From positions 186,001 to 250,000 of the forward strand of contig NZ_VOLT01000001.1 in assembly GCF_007954275.1 (NCBI RefSeq): a stretch of 64,000 nucleotides of DNA, written 5' to 3'. The position numbers were made by a program, and so were the translations under genes. The DNA comes from Colwellia demingiae (GTDB lineage: Bacteria; Pseudomonadota; Gammaproteobacteria; Enterobacterales; Alteromonadaceae). Below, piece by piece: positions 49,988 to 57,240 of this stretch (position 1 is its first letter; each line of letters opens with the position of its first letter). The notes beneath the pieces are model-generated. The model was not told the origin of the DNA. It was given only the letters and a program-made list of their open reading frames with translations, and did no database searches.

Positions 49988-50076
49988 TTAACACATGATA
50001 AATGGTTAAATAAACATAGATACAGTTGACTGTTATCGCTTCTATACAATATTTAAGCCGACTGGATTTACCCGCC
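49988..50076 (+). repeat. attC-like site 11 (right arm lost)
   Basis: Left arm TTAACACATG and inner stem CAGTTGACT / AGCCGACTG are present; the expected GGGCGTTA end is absent, replaced by unrelated sequence. Confidence 0.45.
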
Positions 50077-50244
50077 ACATTTATCTGCTTGAATAGTCGG
50101 TATACATATCAGTGCACTGGGTAAATAAAGCCTCCACTTAACTTCTCGAAAAAACTTTTCATCATGATGTCGGTGTTCCAAGAGGAATATGCGAAATATG
50201 CGTGAGACTTATTTAATTAAAATATAAAACTTTTAGGAATATTA
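50077..50244. other. Non-coding stretch before the AhpD-like gene
   Basis: About 170 bp with no gene. It probably carries the promoter of the gene at 50245, since it separates it from the broken site 11. Confidence 0.3.
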
Positions 50245-50772
50245 ATGAACATTGAAAAATCATTAGCCCTCATACCTGAACTCAAAGACCAAGTAGATCT
50301 GTTCAAAGCAACATTCACCCAAGAAAATCACCTCTCAGAAGAGAATAGAAAAATAGTCGCATGGGCAACAGCTATTGCTAGCCAATCTAAAGAAGTAACA
50401 AATTTTATTAAATCTGAAGTTGGTGAGTTGTCCGATTCAGATAAAAAGATTGTTCTTAGCGCGAGTAGCAGAATGGCGGTAACAAACCCTTACTTCATGA
50501 GTAGAAATGCTCATCCATTGAAAGCTGGGGGAACTCTAGATTCACTAATGATGAGACCATTTCAAGATCTTAATATTGAAAACTCACAAGGTTACCATTA
50601 TGCCTGTATCGCGATATCACTAATCAATAATGGCTTTGTATGCTTCAACAGTCATATAAGTAGCCTTAAAACAGATTCACAAAAGGATGCTGCAATTGAT
50701 CAAGCTATGAGACTGGTGGCTTCTATTTGTGCAATAAAACAAATGCTATTTAATGAACACATTTTTCAATAA
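50245..50772 (+). CDS. AhpD-like (carboxymuconolactone decarboxylase fold) protein with a single cysteine at the active site
   Basis: A 175-residue all-helical protein. RMAVTNPYFMSRNA and the C-terminal half resemble alkylhydroperoxidase AhpD. The catalytic CxxCxxxH motif of AhpD (as in CSHCLVAH) aligns with FVCFNSH here, so the second Cys and the His remain but the first Cys is missing. It may therefore not be a dithiol peroxidase. The stop overlaps a TAAC. Alignment is by eye. Confidence 0.65.
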   Translation: MNIEKSLALIPELKDQVDLFKATFTQENHLSEENRKIVAWATAIASQSKEVTNFIKSEVGELSDSDKKIVLSASSRMAVTNPYFMSRNAHPLKAGGTLDSLMMRPFQDLNIENSQGYHYACIAISLINNGFVCFNSHISSLKTDSQKDAAIDQAMRLVASICAIKQMLFNEHIFQ

Positions 50773-50793
50773 CCAACAGCAGCTTATTTCACA

Positions 50794-50856
50794 TATACCC
50801 GTTACCAATCAAAGTGCAGAATTTCAGTGGGAATTAAAACCACTTTAGGCAAGGTA
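50794..50856 (+). repeat. 63-bp dispersed repeat, copy A
   Basis: It runs from TATACCCGTTACCAATCAAA to CTTTAGGCAAGGTA. Copy B at 51318-51381 is the same element inverted. Copies C (62463-62522) and a 3' fragment D (54919-54933) share the TATACCCGTTACCA end. Confidence 0.65.
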
Positions 50857-50893
50857 AATAATTTAAGCATAGTCATTCTATGGTTTGATTATT

Positions 50894-50982
50894 TAACGCC
50901 GTATAAAGTGATTTTAAACCCATCAAAGAAGCGCTTCACATTTTAGCTCACTATTACTTAGCCCCTTATTTGGGCATTATAC
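50894..50982 (+). repeat. attC-like site 12
   Basis: 89 bp, from TAACGCCGTATAAAG to CCCCTTATTTGGGCATTATAC. The core CGCTTCACATTTTAGC matches other sites; the left inner arm is diverged. Confidence 0.65.
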
Positions 50983-51000
50983 AAATCAGGAACTTTAGTT

Positions 51001-51276
51001 ATGGAATCCATTTTAGCCTTTTTAATCTTGTTTTATTTGGTTGCTTTTGCTTATGACAAAACAATTGATAATGAGATCAAAGGTAATCAAGAATTAGCGA
51101 ATAAGTTAACCGAGTTTAAATACTTTCATTCATTTCAATCACGTCCAAAAGCCCTATCTTGCGTGTTGAGTTTCAAATTTTTTGGTATCTCAACTGCGTT
51201 AAATATTGTTGGTAGTGTCTTTTCATTAATGATGTATTTCGGTTTAGTTGTTGGACTATATTTACTGGTTCAATAG
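51001..51276 (+). CDS. Small membrane protein (cassette gene)
   Basis: A 91-residue protein with an N-terminal helix (ILAFLILFYLVAFAYD) and a C-terminal helix (GSVFSLMMYFGLVVGLYLLV). It starts 18 bp after attC-like site 12. The gene is flanked by the two inverted copies of the 63-bp repeat. Family not recognised. Confidence 0.6.
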   Translation: MESILAFLILFYLVAFAYDKTIDNEIKGNQELANKLTEFKYFHSFQSRPKALSCVLSFKFFGISTALNIVGSVFSLMMYFGLVVGLYLLVQ

Positions 51277-51317
51277 AGCTCAACAGTCAGTGTCAACTGC
51301 CCAAAATAGACAATCAA

Positions 51318-51381
51318 TACCTTGCCTAAAACCGGTTCTAATGTAAGCTGAATTCTGCATTTTAGGTAACCTAGGTGTATA
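51318..51381 (-). repeat. 63-bp dispersed repeat, copy B (inverted)
   Basis: Its reverse complement begins TATACACC and ends TTTTAGGCAAGGTA, and it shares TGCAGAATT with copy A at the same position. Together A and B form an inverted pair around the gene at 51001. Confidence 0.6.
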
Positions 51382-51431
51382 TAGTTTTGTATGGCTTTTA
51401 TATGACTTTTAAACGAAAAAACGGGTAATCG

Positions 51432-52034
51432 ATGAACTTTGATATTTCAGAACTAGGCGTTCAAGAAAAGTACCGTCTTTTAAATGGCGGTGTAACCCCA
51501 AGACCTATTGCTTGGATTAGTACGCGTTCAAAAGACGGGATTGACAACCTTGCACCTTATTCCTTTTTTACTGTGGCAAGCTGTAATCCTCCTGTACTTA
51601 TTTATACACAGGTGACTCAGCGAAGCGGCATTGATAAAGACACTTTGCAAAACTTAAAAGAAACCGGCGAATGTGTGGTTAACATTGTTAATTCTCATTT
51701 ATTGGAAAAAATGAACACCACCAGTGCCAGCATCGCCATTGATAAAAGTGAGTTTGACCTAGCACAGGTTAGGCAAAGCAATAGCTGTAATGTCATTCCT
51801 TTTTCGGTTGCTGAATCACCCATTCGATACGAATGTACCTTAAGAGAAGTCATTTCTGTTGGTGATTTACCCGCAGGGGGCACTATTGTACTTTTAGATG
51901 TAAAGTCTGTGTATGTAAGAGATGATCTCTACACTGATGAAGGCATTAACCAAGAGTTAATTGACTCAGTGGGTAAAATGGGTGGCGATGGTTACAGCCC
52001 TACTTCACACTATGTAACGCTAAATCGACCTTAG
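51432..52034 (+). CDS. Flavin reductase-like FMN-binding protein (flavoredoxin type)
   Basis: A 200-residue protein. LLNGGVTPRPIAWISTRSKDG, APYSFFTVASCNPPVL and GECVVNIVNSHL are typical of the FMN-binding split-barrel flavoredoxin / flavin reductase family. Physiological partner unknown. It has no attC-like site directly at either end, so it may be a resident gene. Confidence 0.88.
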   Translation: MNFDISELGVQEKYRLLNGGVTPRPIAWISTRSKDGIDNLAPYSFFTVASCNPPVLIYTQVTQRSGIDKDTLQNLKETGECVVNIVNSHLLEKMNTTSASIAIDKSEFDLAQVRQSNSCNVIPFSVAESPIRYECTLREVISVGDLPAGGTIVLLDVKSVYVRDDLYTDEGINQELIDSVGKMGGDGYSPTSHYVTLNRP

Positions 52035-52244
52035 TAAAAATAATCAGCCCATGTATTGGCGTTTTCTTTGATAGTTTAGTTATTAAAAATCATCTGTTTT
52101 TGTTAGCTGTCTTCGTATAGAATTCGCCCTATAATTTTTACTTAGTAAAATTCTCCAAATCAGAGAAGTCTCAAACGGGGAAGTTCAAACAGTAAAAGTA
52201 AACGAACGCCCCTTCTTATCCCTTTCTAAAATGATAATAAACAA

Positions 52245-53114
52245 ATGAATGATAAAGTAATAGCAACTCACAATGGTAATTTTCATGCAGATGATGTTTT
52301 CAGTATCGCTGCACTTAAGAATATTTTCCCTTCTTTTAAGCTCATACGTACGCGTGATTTAGAGGTTATTGGTAAGGCAGATATTGTGATAGATGTAGGT
52401 GGTGAATATGATGCCGAAACAGGCCGTTTTGATCACCATCAACGTGGCGGTGCTGGAGAGCGCGAAAATGGTATTCCTTATTCCTCATTTGGTTTAATTT
52501 GGCAGAAATATGGCCTAGAAATATGCCAAGGTAACCAAGAAGTAGCTAATAGTGTTGATGCTGGTCTAGTATCAACGATTGATGCTATCGATTGTGGTCA
52601 TGTCGAAGGTGTTTCACAAGGTATCAGCCTTAGCCAAACTATTTCAATGTTTAACCCAACGTGGCAAGAAGATAGCCACTTTGATACTTGTTTTGATGAA
52701 GCCGTTGAATTTGCATCACGCGTATTAACACGATTCATAGCCTCTGCTAGCGGCGGTATCAATGCGAAAGATATTGTGGCTAAAGCCATCGATAATGCAG
52801 AAGATTCAAGAGTAATTGTGTTAGAAAAGTATACTCCTTGGAAAAGAACAGTTCATGCCTTATCTGAAGAAGCTTTATATATGGTTTACCCATCACCTTC
52901 TGGCCAATGGAGAATTCAAACCGTACCTGTTGAACCTGGTTCATTCGAAGACAGAAAACCGCTACCTAAACAATGGGCTGGTTTATCTGATGATGCGCTT
53001 AAAGAAGTTACTGGCATTGATGATGCTATGTTTTGCCATAATGGTTTATTTATTGCGGGTGCAGAATCATTTGAAAGCACTATGAAAATGGCATCTATTG
53101 CACTTCAAGAATAA
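52245..53114 (+). CDS. MYG1 family protein (DHH-like metal-dependent hydrolase)
   Basis: A 289-residue protein with the MYG1 signatures VIATHNGNFHADDVFSIAAL, FDHHQRGGAGERENGIPYSS and the C-terminal GLSDDALKEVTGIDDAMFCH. Eukaryotic MYG1 acts as a 3'-5' RNA exonuclease; the bacterial role is not known to me. Monocistronic. Confidence 0.92.
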   Translation: MNDKVIATHNGNFHADDVFSIAALKNIFPSFKLIRTRDLEVIGKADIVIDVGGEYDAETGRFDHHQRGGAGERENGIPYSSFGLIWQKYGLEICQGNQEVANSVDAGLVSTIDAIDCGHVEGVSQGISLSQTISMFNPTWQEDSHFDTCFDEAVEFASRVLTRFIASASGGINAKDIVAKAIDNAEDSRVIVLEKYTPWKRTVHALSEEALYMVYPSPSGQWRIQTVPVEPGSFEDRKPLPKQWAGLSDDALKEVTGIDDAMFCHNGLFIAGAESFESTMKMASIALQE

Positions 53115-53181
53115 TGAAAGTGACAAAGATATTAACCAATAATTAATTGACTTAGTGGTTAATATTTTTGGCATTGATTAT

Positions 53182-53207
53182 AGCTCTACTTCAATTTAGG
53201 TAGAGCT
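53182..53207. terminator. Stem-loop between convergent genes
   Basis: AGCTCTAC (53182-53189) / GTAGAGCT (53200-53207), an 8-bp stem and 10-base loop between the MYG1 gene and the minus-strand gene. The T run is poor, so termination strength is uncertain. Confidence 0.5.
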
Positions 53208-53247
53208 TAATCAACCTTAAAACAAATCAACAAAACGGAGTAGTTTA

Positions 53248-53760
53248 TTACAAGTCTTTCCATTCTTTCAATTTTTTTGGCACTTCTTTTACTTCTGCGA
53301 CTTCTGGCACTTCTGGCACTTCAACAATCTCTGCTACTTCTGTTACGACACCTAACTCTTCTAATAAATCACTGATTTCAGCTTTTAAATCTTTATCCGC
53401 AATTTTGTTACTATTAATTTTAGCATTTTTTAGATGTTCAATAGCGCTCGCTTTATCACCTAATTCTATTTGCAATGACGCAATTGAAAAAGCGATTGAT
53501 GAAAGAAAATCTTTAGAATTAATCGCTTCAGCTTTAACTAACGCTTTGTCATAAATCGAAATGGCTAATTCAAGATCATCAGTAAAATCAGCAAGTGTTT
53601 CCCACTGTACCGGATGATCTTTATCGCTACTTTCATTATCTTCACATACTTTCTTTAATTCAGCGTAACATTCATCGAAGCGAATTTGGTTTTTTCTATG
53701 AACCGCTTGCATTAAGTCTTTAGCTAACGAGTGCACGTGCTTGTATATTTTTGTATTCAT
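53248..53760 (-). CDS. Helical protein with Glu/Val/Pro repeat tail, unknown function
   Basis: A 170-residue acidic, mostly helical protein; FLSSIAFSIASLQIELGDKASAIEHL looks TPR-like. The C-terminus carries a short repeat (VAEIVEVPEVPEVAEVKEV). No signal peptide. It is the only minus-strand gene within the cassette region, suggesting it is not itself a cassette. Confidence 0.7.
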   Translation of the reverse strand: MNTKIYKHVHSLAKDLMQAVHRKNQIRFDECYAELKKVCEDNESSDKDHPVQWETLADFTDDLELAISIYDKALVKAEAINSKDFLSSIAFSIASLQIELGDKASAIEHLKNAKINSNKIADKDLKAEISDLLEELGVVTEVAEIVEVPEVPEVAEVKEVPKKLKEWKDL

Positions 53761-53918
53761 GATTTACCTTACTTTATATTTTTCATAAAAATCTTACGGT
53801 GATTATAATGCTTTTCGTAAAACTAATCAGGCTGTTTGATCAAAATATTGAATCACAACGTAAACTCAGTTAGTGTCATTGAAATAAACATAATAAAATC
53901 TACTGATAGAGACCTTGT

Positions 53919-54131
53919 ATGAGCAATATAATTCTAGAGTCAGTTATTACTTGTCCTGAATGTGGTTTTAATAAAAAAGAGGTTATGCTTACAAATGCGT
54001 GTCAGTATTTTTATAAATGCACCTCATGTCACGTTATTATTAAACCCCTAGCCGGAGATTGTTGTGTTTATTGCTCATTTGGAACCGTAAAATGCCCTCC
54101 CATTCAAGAAAAAAGGGCGTGTTGTAACTAA
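53919..54131 (+). CDS. GDCCVxC-domain small Cys-rich protein
   Basis: 70 residues with CPECGFNK, YKCTSCHV, the diagnostic GDCCVYCSFG and a terminal ACCN. This matches the small GDCCVxC (seleno)protein family. Here all positions are Cys; no TGA selenocysteine is present. Likely a metal- or redox-binding protein. An attC-like site follows its stop. Confidence 0.85.
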   Translation: MSNIILESVITCPECGFNKKEVMLTNACQYFYKCTSCHVIIKPLAGDCCVYCSFGTVKCPPIQEKRACCN

Positions 54132-54231
54132 TTCATATAAAGTACCAGTAAACAGATACAAAACAGTTGGCTATCTTCATTTATCATGTCTTTTAGCTGC
54201 CATTATTTAACCTCTTATTGAGGTATTATAT
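54127..54231 (+). repeat. attC-like site 13
   Basis: About 105 bp. CAGTTGGCTA ... TTAGCTGCCATTATTTAACCTCTTATTGAGGTATTATAT. The layout is conserved but the right core is altered (GAGGTATTA). Last recognisable site of the array. Confidence 0.6.
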
Positions 54232-54248
54232 TTTTCAGAGAACCAATT

Positions 54249-54533
54249 ATGAATTTAGATAAATCGACAAAACGTATAGCAAAGAGAGTTAAAAAGGGAT
54301 TTCAGGGTTATCCACAAATTTCACTCGCTTATTTTGGTGAATCGGTGAACTGCGCAACCCAAGTTGTTGTAGGCTTTATCCAAGAAGAAGGCGCAGCTGC
54401 TCAGGAACAAACATTTTCCAGTAAAGACGATGCGAGAAAAGACGAAACGATTCAAACGACCTTATTAAAAATTATCGAGCGAGCAGATGCAAAAACAGTG
54501 GTAGAAGTTGCTGGTGTTGCGCTTATTAAATAA
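54249..54533 (+). CDS. Small conserved-looking protein of unknown function
   Basis: A 94-residue cytosolic protein starting 18 bp after attC-like site 13. It opens with a basic helix (STKRIAKRVKKGFQGYPQIS) followed by alternating strand-helix sequence (ATQVVVGFIQEEG, TVVEVAGVALIK). No motif identified. Confidence 0.65.
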   Translation: MNLDKSTKRIAKRVKKGFQGYPQISLAYFGESVNCATQVVVGFIQEEGAAAQEQTFSSKDDARKDETIQTTLLKIIERADAKTVVEVAGVALIK

Positions 54534-54586
54534 TGATAGCTAAGTAGAATATAAGAGGCTTTATGGTCGGGAGCAGAGAAAGTTAG

Positions 54587-54925
54587 ATGAGAAATTTACT
54601 TAAAGTCATTCAGTACGACATGTTAGATTTTATTGAAGGTGATGATGAAAACGAGACTGATTATACCGCAAAGGATGTGACGCTTTGTATAACAAGTCTG
54701 CTAGAGTTCATGTCATCTATGGAGTCTGAAGTACAGACAGTAGAAAGTGCAAAAGGACATATTGAAAAGGTAGTTTTGTCTCTGAATTCGTTAAATCACC
54801 AATGTGGTGATTGTTTGATAGAAACAGAGCAACGTGAAGATATCTGTCAGTTCATTCAAAAGGTAATATCTGCTGCAAATGTCGAGTTTGCTGGTGATGT
54901 CACAGAAGAATGGAGAGAATGGTAA
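54587..54925 (+). CDS. Small acidic protein of unknown function
   Basis: A 112-residue acidic, helical protein (EGDDENETDYTAKDVTLCIT; HQCGDCLIETEQREDIC). It has a CxxC pair but no recognised family. The stop codon overlaps the 3' fragment of the dispersed repeat (GGTAACGGGTATA). Confidence 0.6.
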   Translation: MRNLLKVIQYDMLDFIEGDDENETDYTAKDVTLCITSLLEFMSSMESEVQTVESAKGHIEKVVLSLNSLNHQCGDCLIETEQREDICQFIQKVISAANVEFAGDVTEEWREW

Positions 54926-54963
54926 CGGGTATAACCTTGGCAGAATTGCGCATTACTTTTTAG

Positions 54964-55656
54964 TTAATCGCATTCACTACGAATTTTCGCTACAGGGCTC
55001 ACCCTCGCCCAATGAAATAAATACATAATAATGATTTTTGTTGTACCGCTAACTGTAGCCAAAACGATTAACGGCCAACCTTGAGCAAGGCCCATTGTCA
55101 TTGCAAAAGCAATTGTAGACATATCCATCATTAAAATGAATTGGCTCATACGAATATCAATAGCCCCTGTTTTGCCAGAGCTAATAATAAGTTTTATTTG
55201 GTGAGTGTATCCTTGAGCAAGTAACAAGGTAATGATCATAATAAGAATTGTCGACACTTGTTTACTGTGATCAGCAAAGCTCTCATTAAAAGCTAGACCT
55301 ATTATTCCTAATGTAAAACACACACTCACCAATACTAGGCTCGTAACCGAGGCCGTAGATTTTCTGTCTTTCCACATTTCAACCAATATCAACATCACCA
55401 AAACCGAAGCAATCAGCCTTGGCCAAACAATATAATGATTAAATATATCAATACTATAGCCATACACAAAGAATGAAAAATAAGCCAAAAAACTCATGGT
55501 GAATTGGTTTTGTGATAATACATCAGTCACCTTTTCCTTACCGTTTGCTTTTCTTAACCACAGTTTACGTAGCTGTAAATAGACACCGTATAAGCTGACA
55601 AAAATAAACAGCGTATTTATCGCACCAAAAAAGTTATACCACATTTCAATCTCCAA
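54964..55656 (-). CDS. Polytopic membrane protein of unknown function
   Basis: A 230-residue protein with about seven hydrophobic helices (starting FGAINTLFIFVSLYGVYLQL). The first and sixth segments, followed by short polar loops (LSQNQFTMSFL; DIRMSQFILMMD), are reminiscent of PQ-loop/SWEET-like transport proteins, but this is tentative. It is divergent from the SDR gene across a region with two identical palindromes. Confidence 0.6.
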   Translation of the reverse strand: MEIEMWYNFFGAINTLFIFVSLYGVYLQLRKLWLRKANGKEKVTDVLSQNQFTMSFLAYFSFFVYGYSIDIFNHYIVWPRLIASVLVMLILVEMWKDRKSTASVTSLVLVSVCFTLGIIGLAFNESFADHSKQVSTILIMIITLLLAQGYTHQIKLIISSGKTGAIDIRMSQFILMMDMSTIAFAMTMGLAQGWPLIVLATVSGTTKIIIMYLFHWARVSPVAKIRSECD

Positions 55657-55664
55657 AAAACCAC

Positions 55665-55676
55665 ATTGTCGACAAT
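55665..55676. promoter_or_regulatory. Palindromic operator candidate 1
   Basis: Perfect 12-bp palindrome ATTGTCGACAAT, just upstream of the membrane protein gene start. An identical copy lies 62 bp away. Confidence 0.6.
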
Positions 55677-55726
55677 AATACAGGTTAAATTCTAAATATC
55701 AATACCAAAATGGAATCAGCTCGATA

Positions 55727-55738
55727 ATTGTCGACAAT
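55727..55738. promoter_or_regulatory. Palindromic operator candidate 2
   Basis: A second perfect ATTGTCGACAAT, 62 bp from the first (start to start, close to six helical turns). The TTGT-CG-ACAA layout resembles FadR/GntR-type operators. Confidence 0.6.
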
Positions 55739-55926
55739 ATGACGTTATTGAAATATGATTGAAGAAGTTAATTAAAGATAGTCATGTTTGAGGGATTATT
55801 AACAAGTAGGCATGATGGTTTGACCAAGTCACGGCTTAACACCGTTAATAAAATGCTAACTTGGTTACCCCTAAATAAATCACACATATGGCACAATAGT
55901 ATTAGTCAATTCTAAAAGGATAGATA

Positions 55927-56679
55927 ATGAGTAAAGCAAAAGTAGCAATAATTACTGGCGCTGGGCGAGGCATTGGCGCGGCAACCGCAAAGCTATTTGC
56001 CCATAACGGCTATGCGGTTTGTATTAACTACAAATCAGATGAAAAATCGGCTAATGATTTAGCTAAGCTTATCACCGCTGATGGTGGTCAATGTATTACC
56101 GTCCAAGCCGATGTATCGCGTGAAAGTGATGTAGTGCGCTTATTTTCTACCGTAGATAAAGCATTGGGCACAGTAACTGTATTGGTCAATAATGCAGGCA
56201 TTTTGAAAAAACAGTCACGATTAGAAGATATGACAGCTGAGCGTATTAATTCAATACTAACTAATAATGTCACTAGCTATTTTTTGTGTTGTCGTGAAGC
56301 AGTTAAACGCATGTCGACTCGCCACAGCGGTTTAGGTGGTGTTATTGTCAATGTGTCTTCTGGTGCTGCCCGCTCAGGCTCGCCCAATGAGTACATCGAT
56401 TATGCTGCATCAAAAGGTGCAATAGACACCTTAACCAAAGGTTTGTCGCTAGAGGTTGCTGCAGAAGGCATTAGAGTTAACTGTGTTCGCCCAGGACTAA
56501 TCTATACCGATATGCACGCCGACGGCGGAGAGCCTGAACGTATAGAAAGGTTAAAGAGTATTATTCCATTACAAAGAGGCGGACAACCCGAAGAGGTTGC
56601 CGAGGCTATTTATTGGTTGGCAAGCGAGAAGTCATCTTTTTCCACCGGTAATTATTTAGACTTAGCGGGTGGTTTATAA
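55927..56679 (+). CDS. SDR family oxidoreductase
   Basis: A 250-residue classical short-chain dehydrogenase. It has the cofactor motif TGAGRGIGAAT, NNAG at residue ~90, the catalytic YxxxK in YIDYAASKGAID, and a FabG/glucose-dehydrogenase-like C-terminus (FSTGNYLDLAGGL). NADP is likely from the adjacent N-terminal residues. The substrate is unknown. It is divergent from the membrane protein gene. Confidence 0.9.
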   Translation: MSKAKVAIITGAGRGIGAATAKLFAHNGYAVCINYKSDEKSANDLAKLITADGGQCITVQADVSRESDVVRLFSTVDKALGTVTVLVNNAGILKKQSRLEDMTAERINSILTNNVTSYFLCCREAVKRMSTRHSGLGGVIVNVSSGAARSGSPNEYIDYAASKGAIDTLTKGLSLEVAAEGIRVNCVRPGLIYTDMHADGGEPERIERLKSIIPLQRGGQPEEVAEAIYWLASEKSSFSTGNYLDLAGGL

Positions 56680-56754
56680 ATTTTATTTAGCCAGCCTTTC
56701 CTTGCAACTCACGATGACATTATCATAAAATAAATCATGAAATAAACCCAGCAC

Positions 56755-57156
56755 CTATCCTATAGATAGAGGAGCAAGTATTTCGTCAGGAATGGGTTGC
56801 AAGCGTTTCTGCTTATCTAAGCAAACCATTTCAATATCACCAATAACAGCTGGTTTACTCGCATTGGGACGCCATAGTTCTTGTCGCCATAAGGTCTTAT
56901 ACTTACCCTCAAATTGGTAACTGGTACGAACATCGCAAATTTCAGCAAATTCGACACCATCTTGAAAAGTTAAGTTGGCTTTATATACGGCAAAACCTAG
57001 CCCTTTTTCTTGCCATAATGTTGCCAATTTATCACTGTCAATCACGTGTTCACGCGCACGTTCAAAATATTTGAGGAAATTGGGGTGATATACGACACCA
57101 GAATGGTCGGTATCTTCATAATATATTTGTACTGGATGATGGTAAATTTTACTCAT
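56755..57156 (-). CDS. Acyl-CoA thioesterase (YbgC/4HBT hotdog family)
   Basis: A 133-residue hotdog-fold thioesterase. YYEDTDHSGVVYHPNFLKYFERARE contains the catalytic Asp motif of the 4-hydroxybenzoyl-CoA thioesterase/YbgC family. It lies 66 bp downstream of oleD on the same strand, so it may be co-transcribed and supply or remove acyl-CoAs for the Ole pathway; that role is inference. Confidence 0.88.
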   Translation of the reverse strand: MSKIYHHPVQIYYEDTDHSGVVYHPNFLKYFERAREHVIDSDKLATLWQEKGLGFAVYKANLTFQDGVEFAEICDVRTSYQFEGKYKTLWRQELWRPNASKPAVIGDIEMVCLDKQKRLQPIPDEILAPLSIG

Positions 57157-57208
57157 TTAAATTCCATATATTTTGATCAAAAGTGGCTCAAAAATAACTA
57201 CCGACTCA

Positions 57209-57240
57209 CTAACTACTAACTACTAACTACTAACTACTAA
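57209..57240. repeat. Heptanucleotide tandem repeat at the oleD 3' end
   Basis: Four full copies plus four bases of CTAACTA. The repeat encodes the last residues (VVSS) and the stop codon of OleD. Copy-number change by 7 bp would shift the reading frame of the C-terminus. Confidence 0.85.

Larger units (their letters stand above)
43907..54231 (+). mobile_element. Integron-like cassette array without integrase (CALIN)
   Basis: Short plus-strand genes are separated by a family of imperfect palindromes, described individually below. Good copies begin TAAC(AA), often inside the preceding stop codon, end GGGCGTTA(T/C)A, and hold an inner GTTGGCT...AGCCAAC stem with a variable middle. This is the layout of integron attC sites and resembles Vibrio/Shewanella superintegron repeats. 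About nine copies are convincing and several are decayed. No tyrosine recombinase is in the window. Between ~51.4 and 53.8 kb no site is visible and one gene is on the minus strand, so the array may be interrupted by resident genes. Confidence 0.78.

Noticed and set aside
50770-50982. Idea that repeat A is inserted inside the loop of an attC site
   Set aside because: A full-length 89-bp site fits entirely to the right of the repeat (50894-50982), so the insertion is more simply between gene and site.
52035-52244. TTGGCGTTTTC and GTTAGCTG strings before the MYG1 gene, reminiscent of attC parts
   Set aside because: The parts are in the wrong order and spacing for one site; they could be remnants but are not supportable.
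57209-57240. Tandem repeat considered as a CRISPR or iteron array
   Set aside because: The unit is 7 bp with no spacers and lies in a gene end; it is a simple microsatellite.
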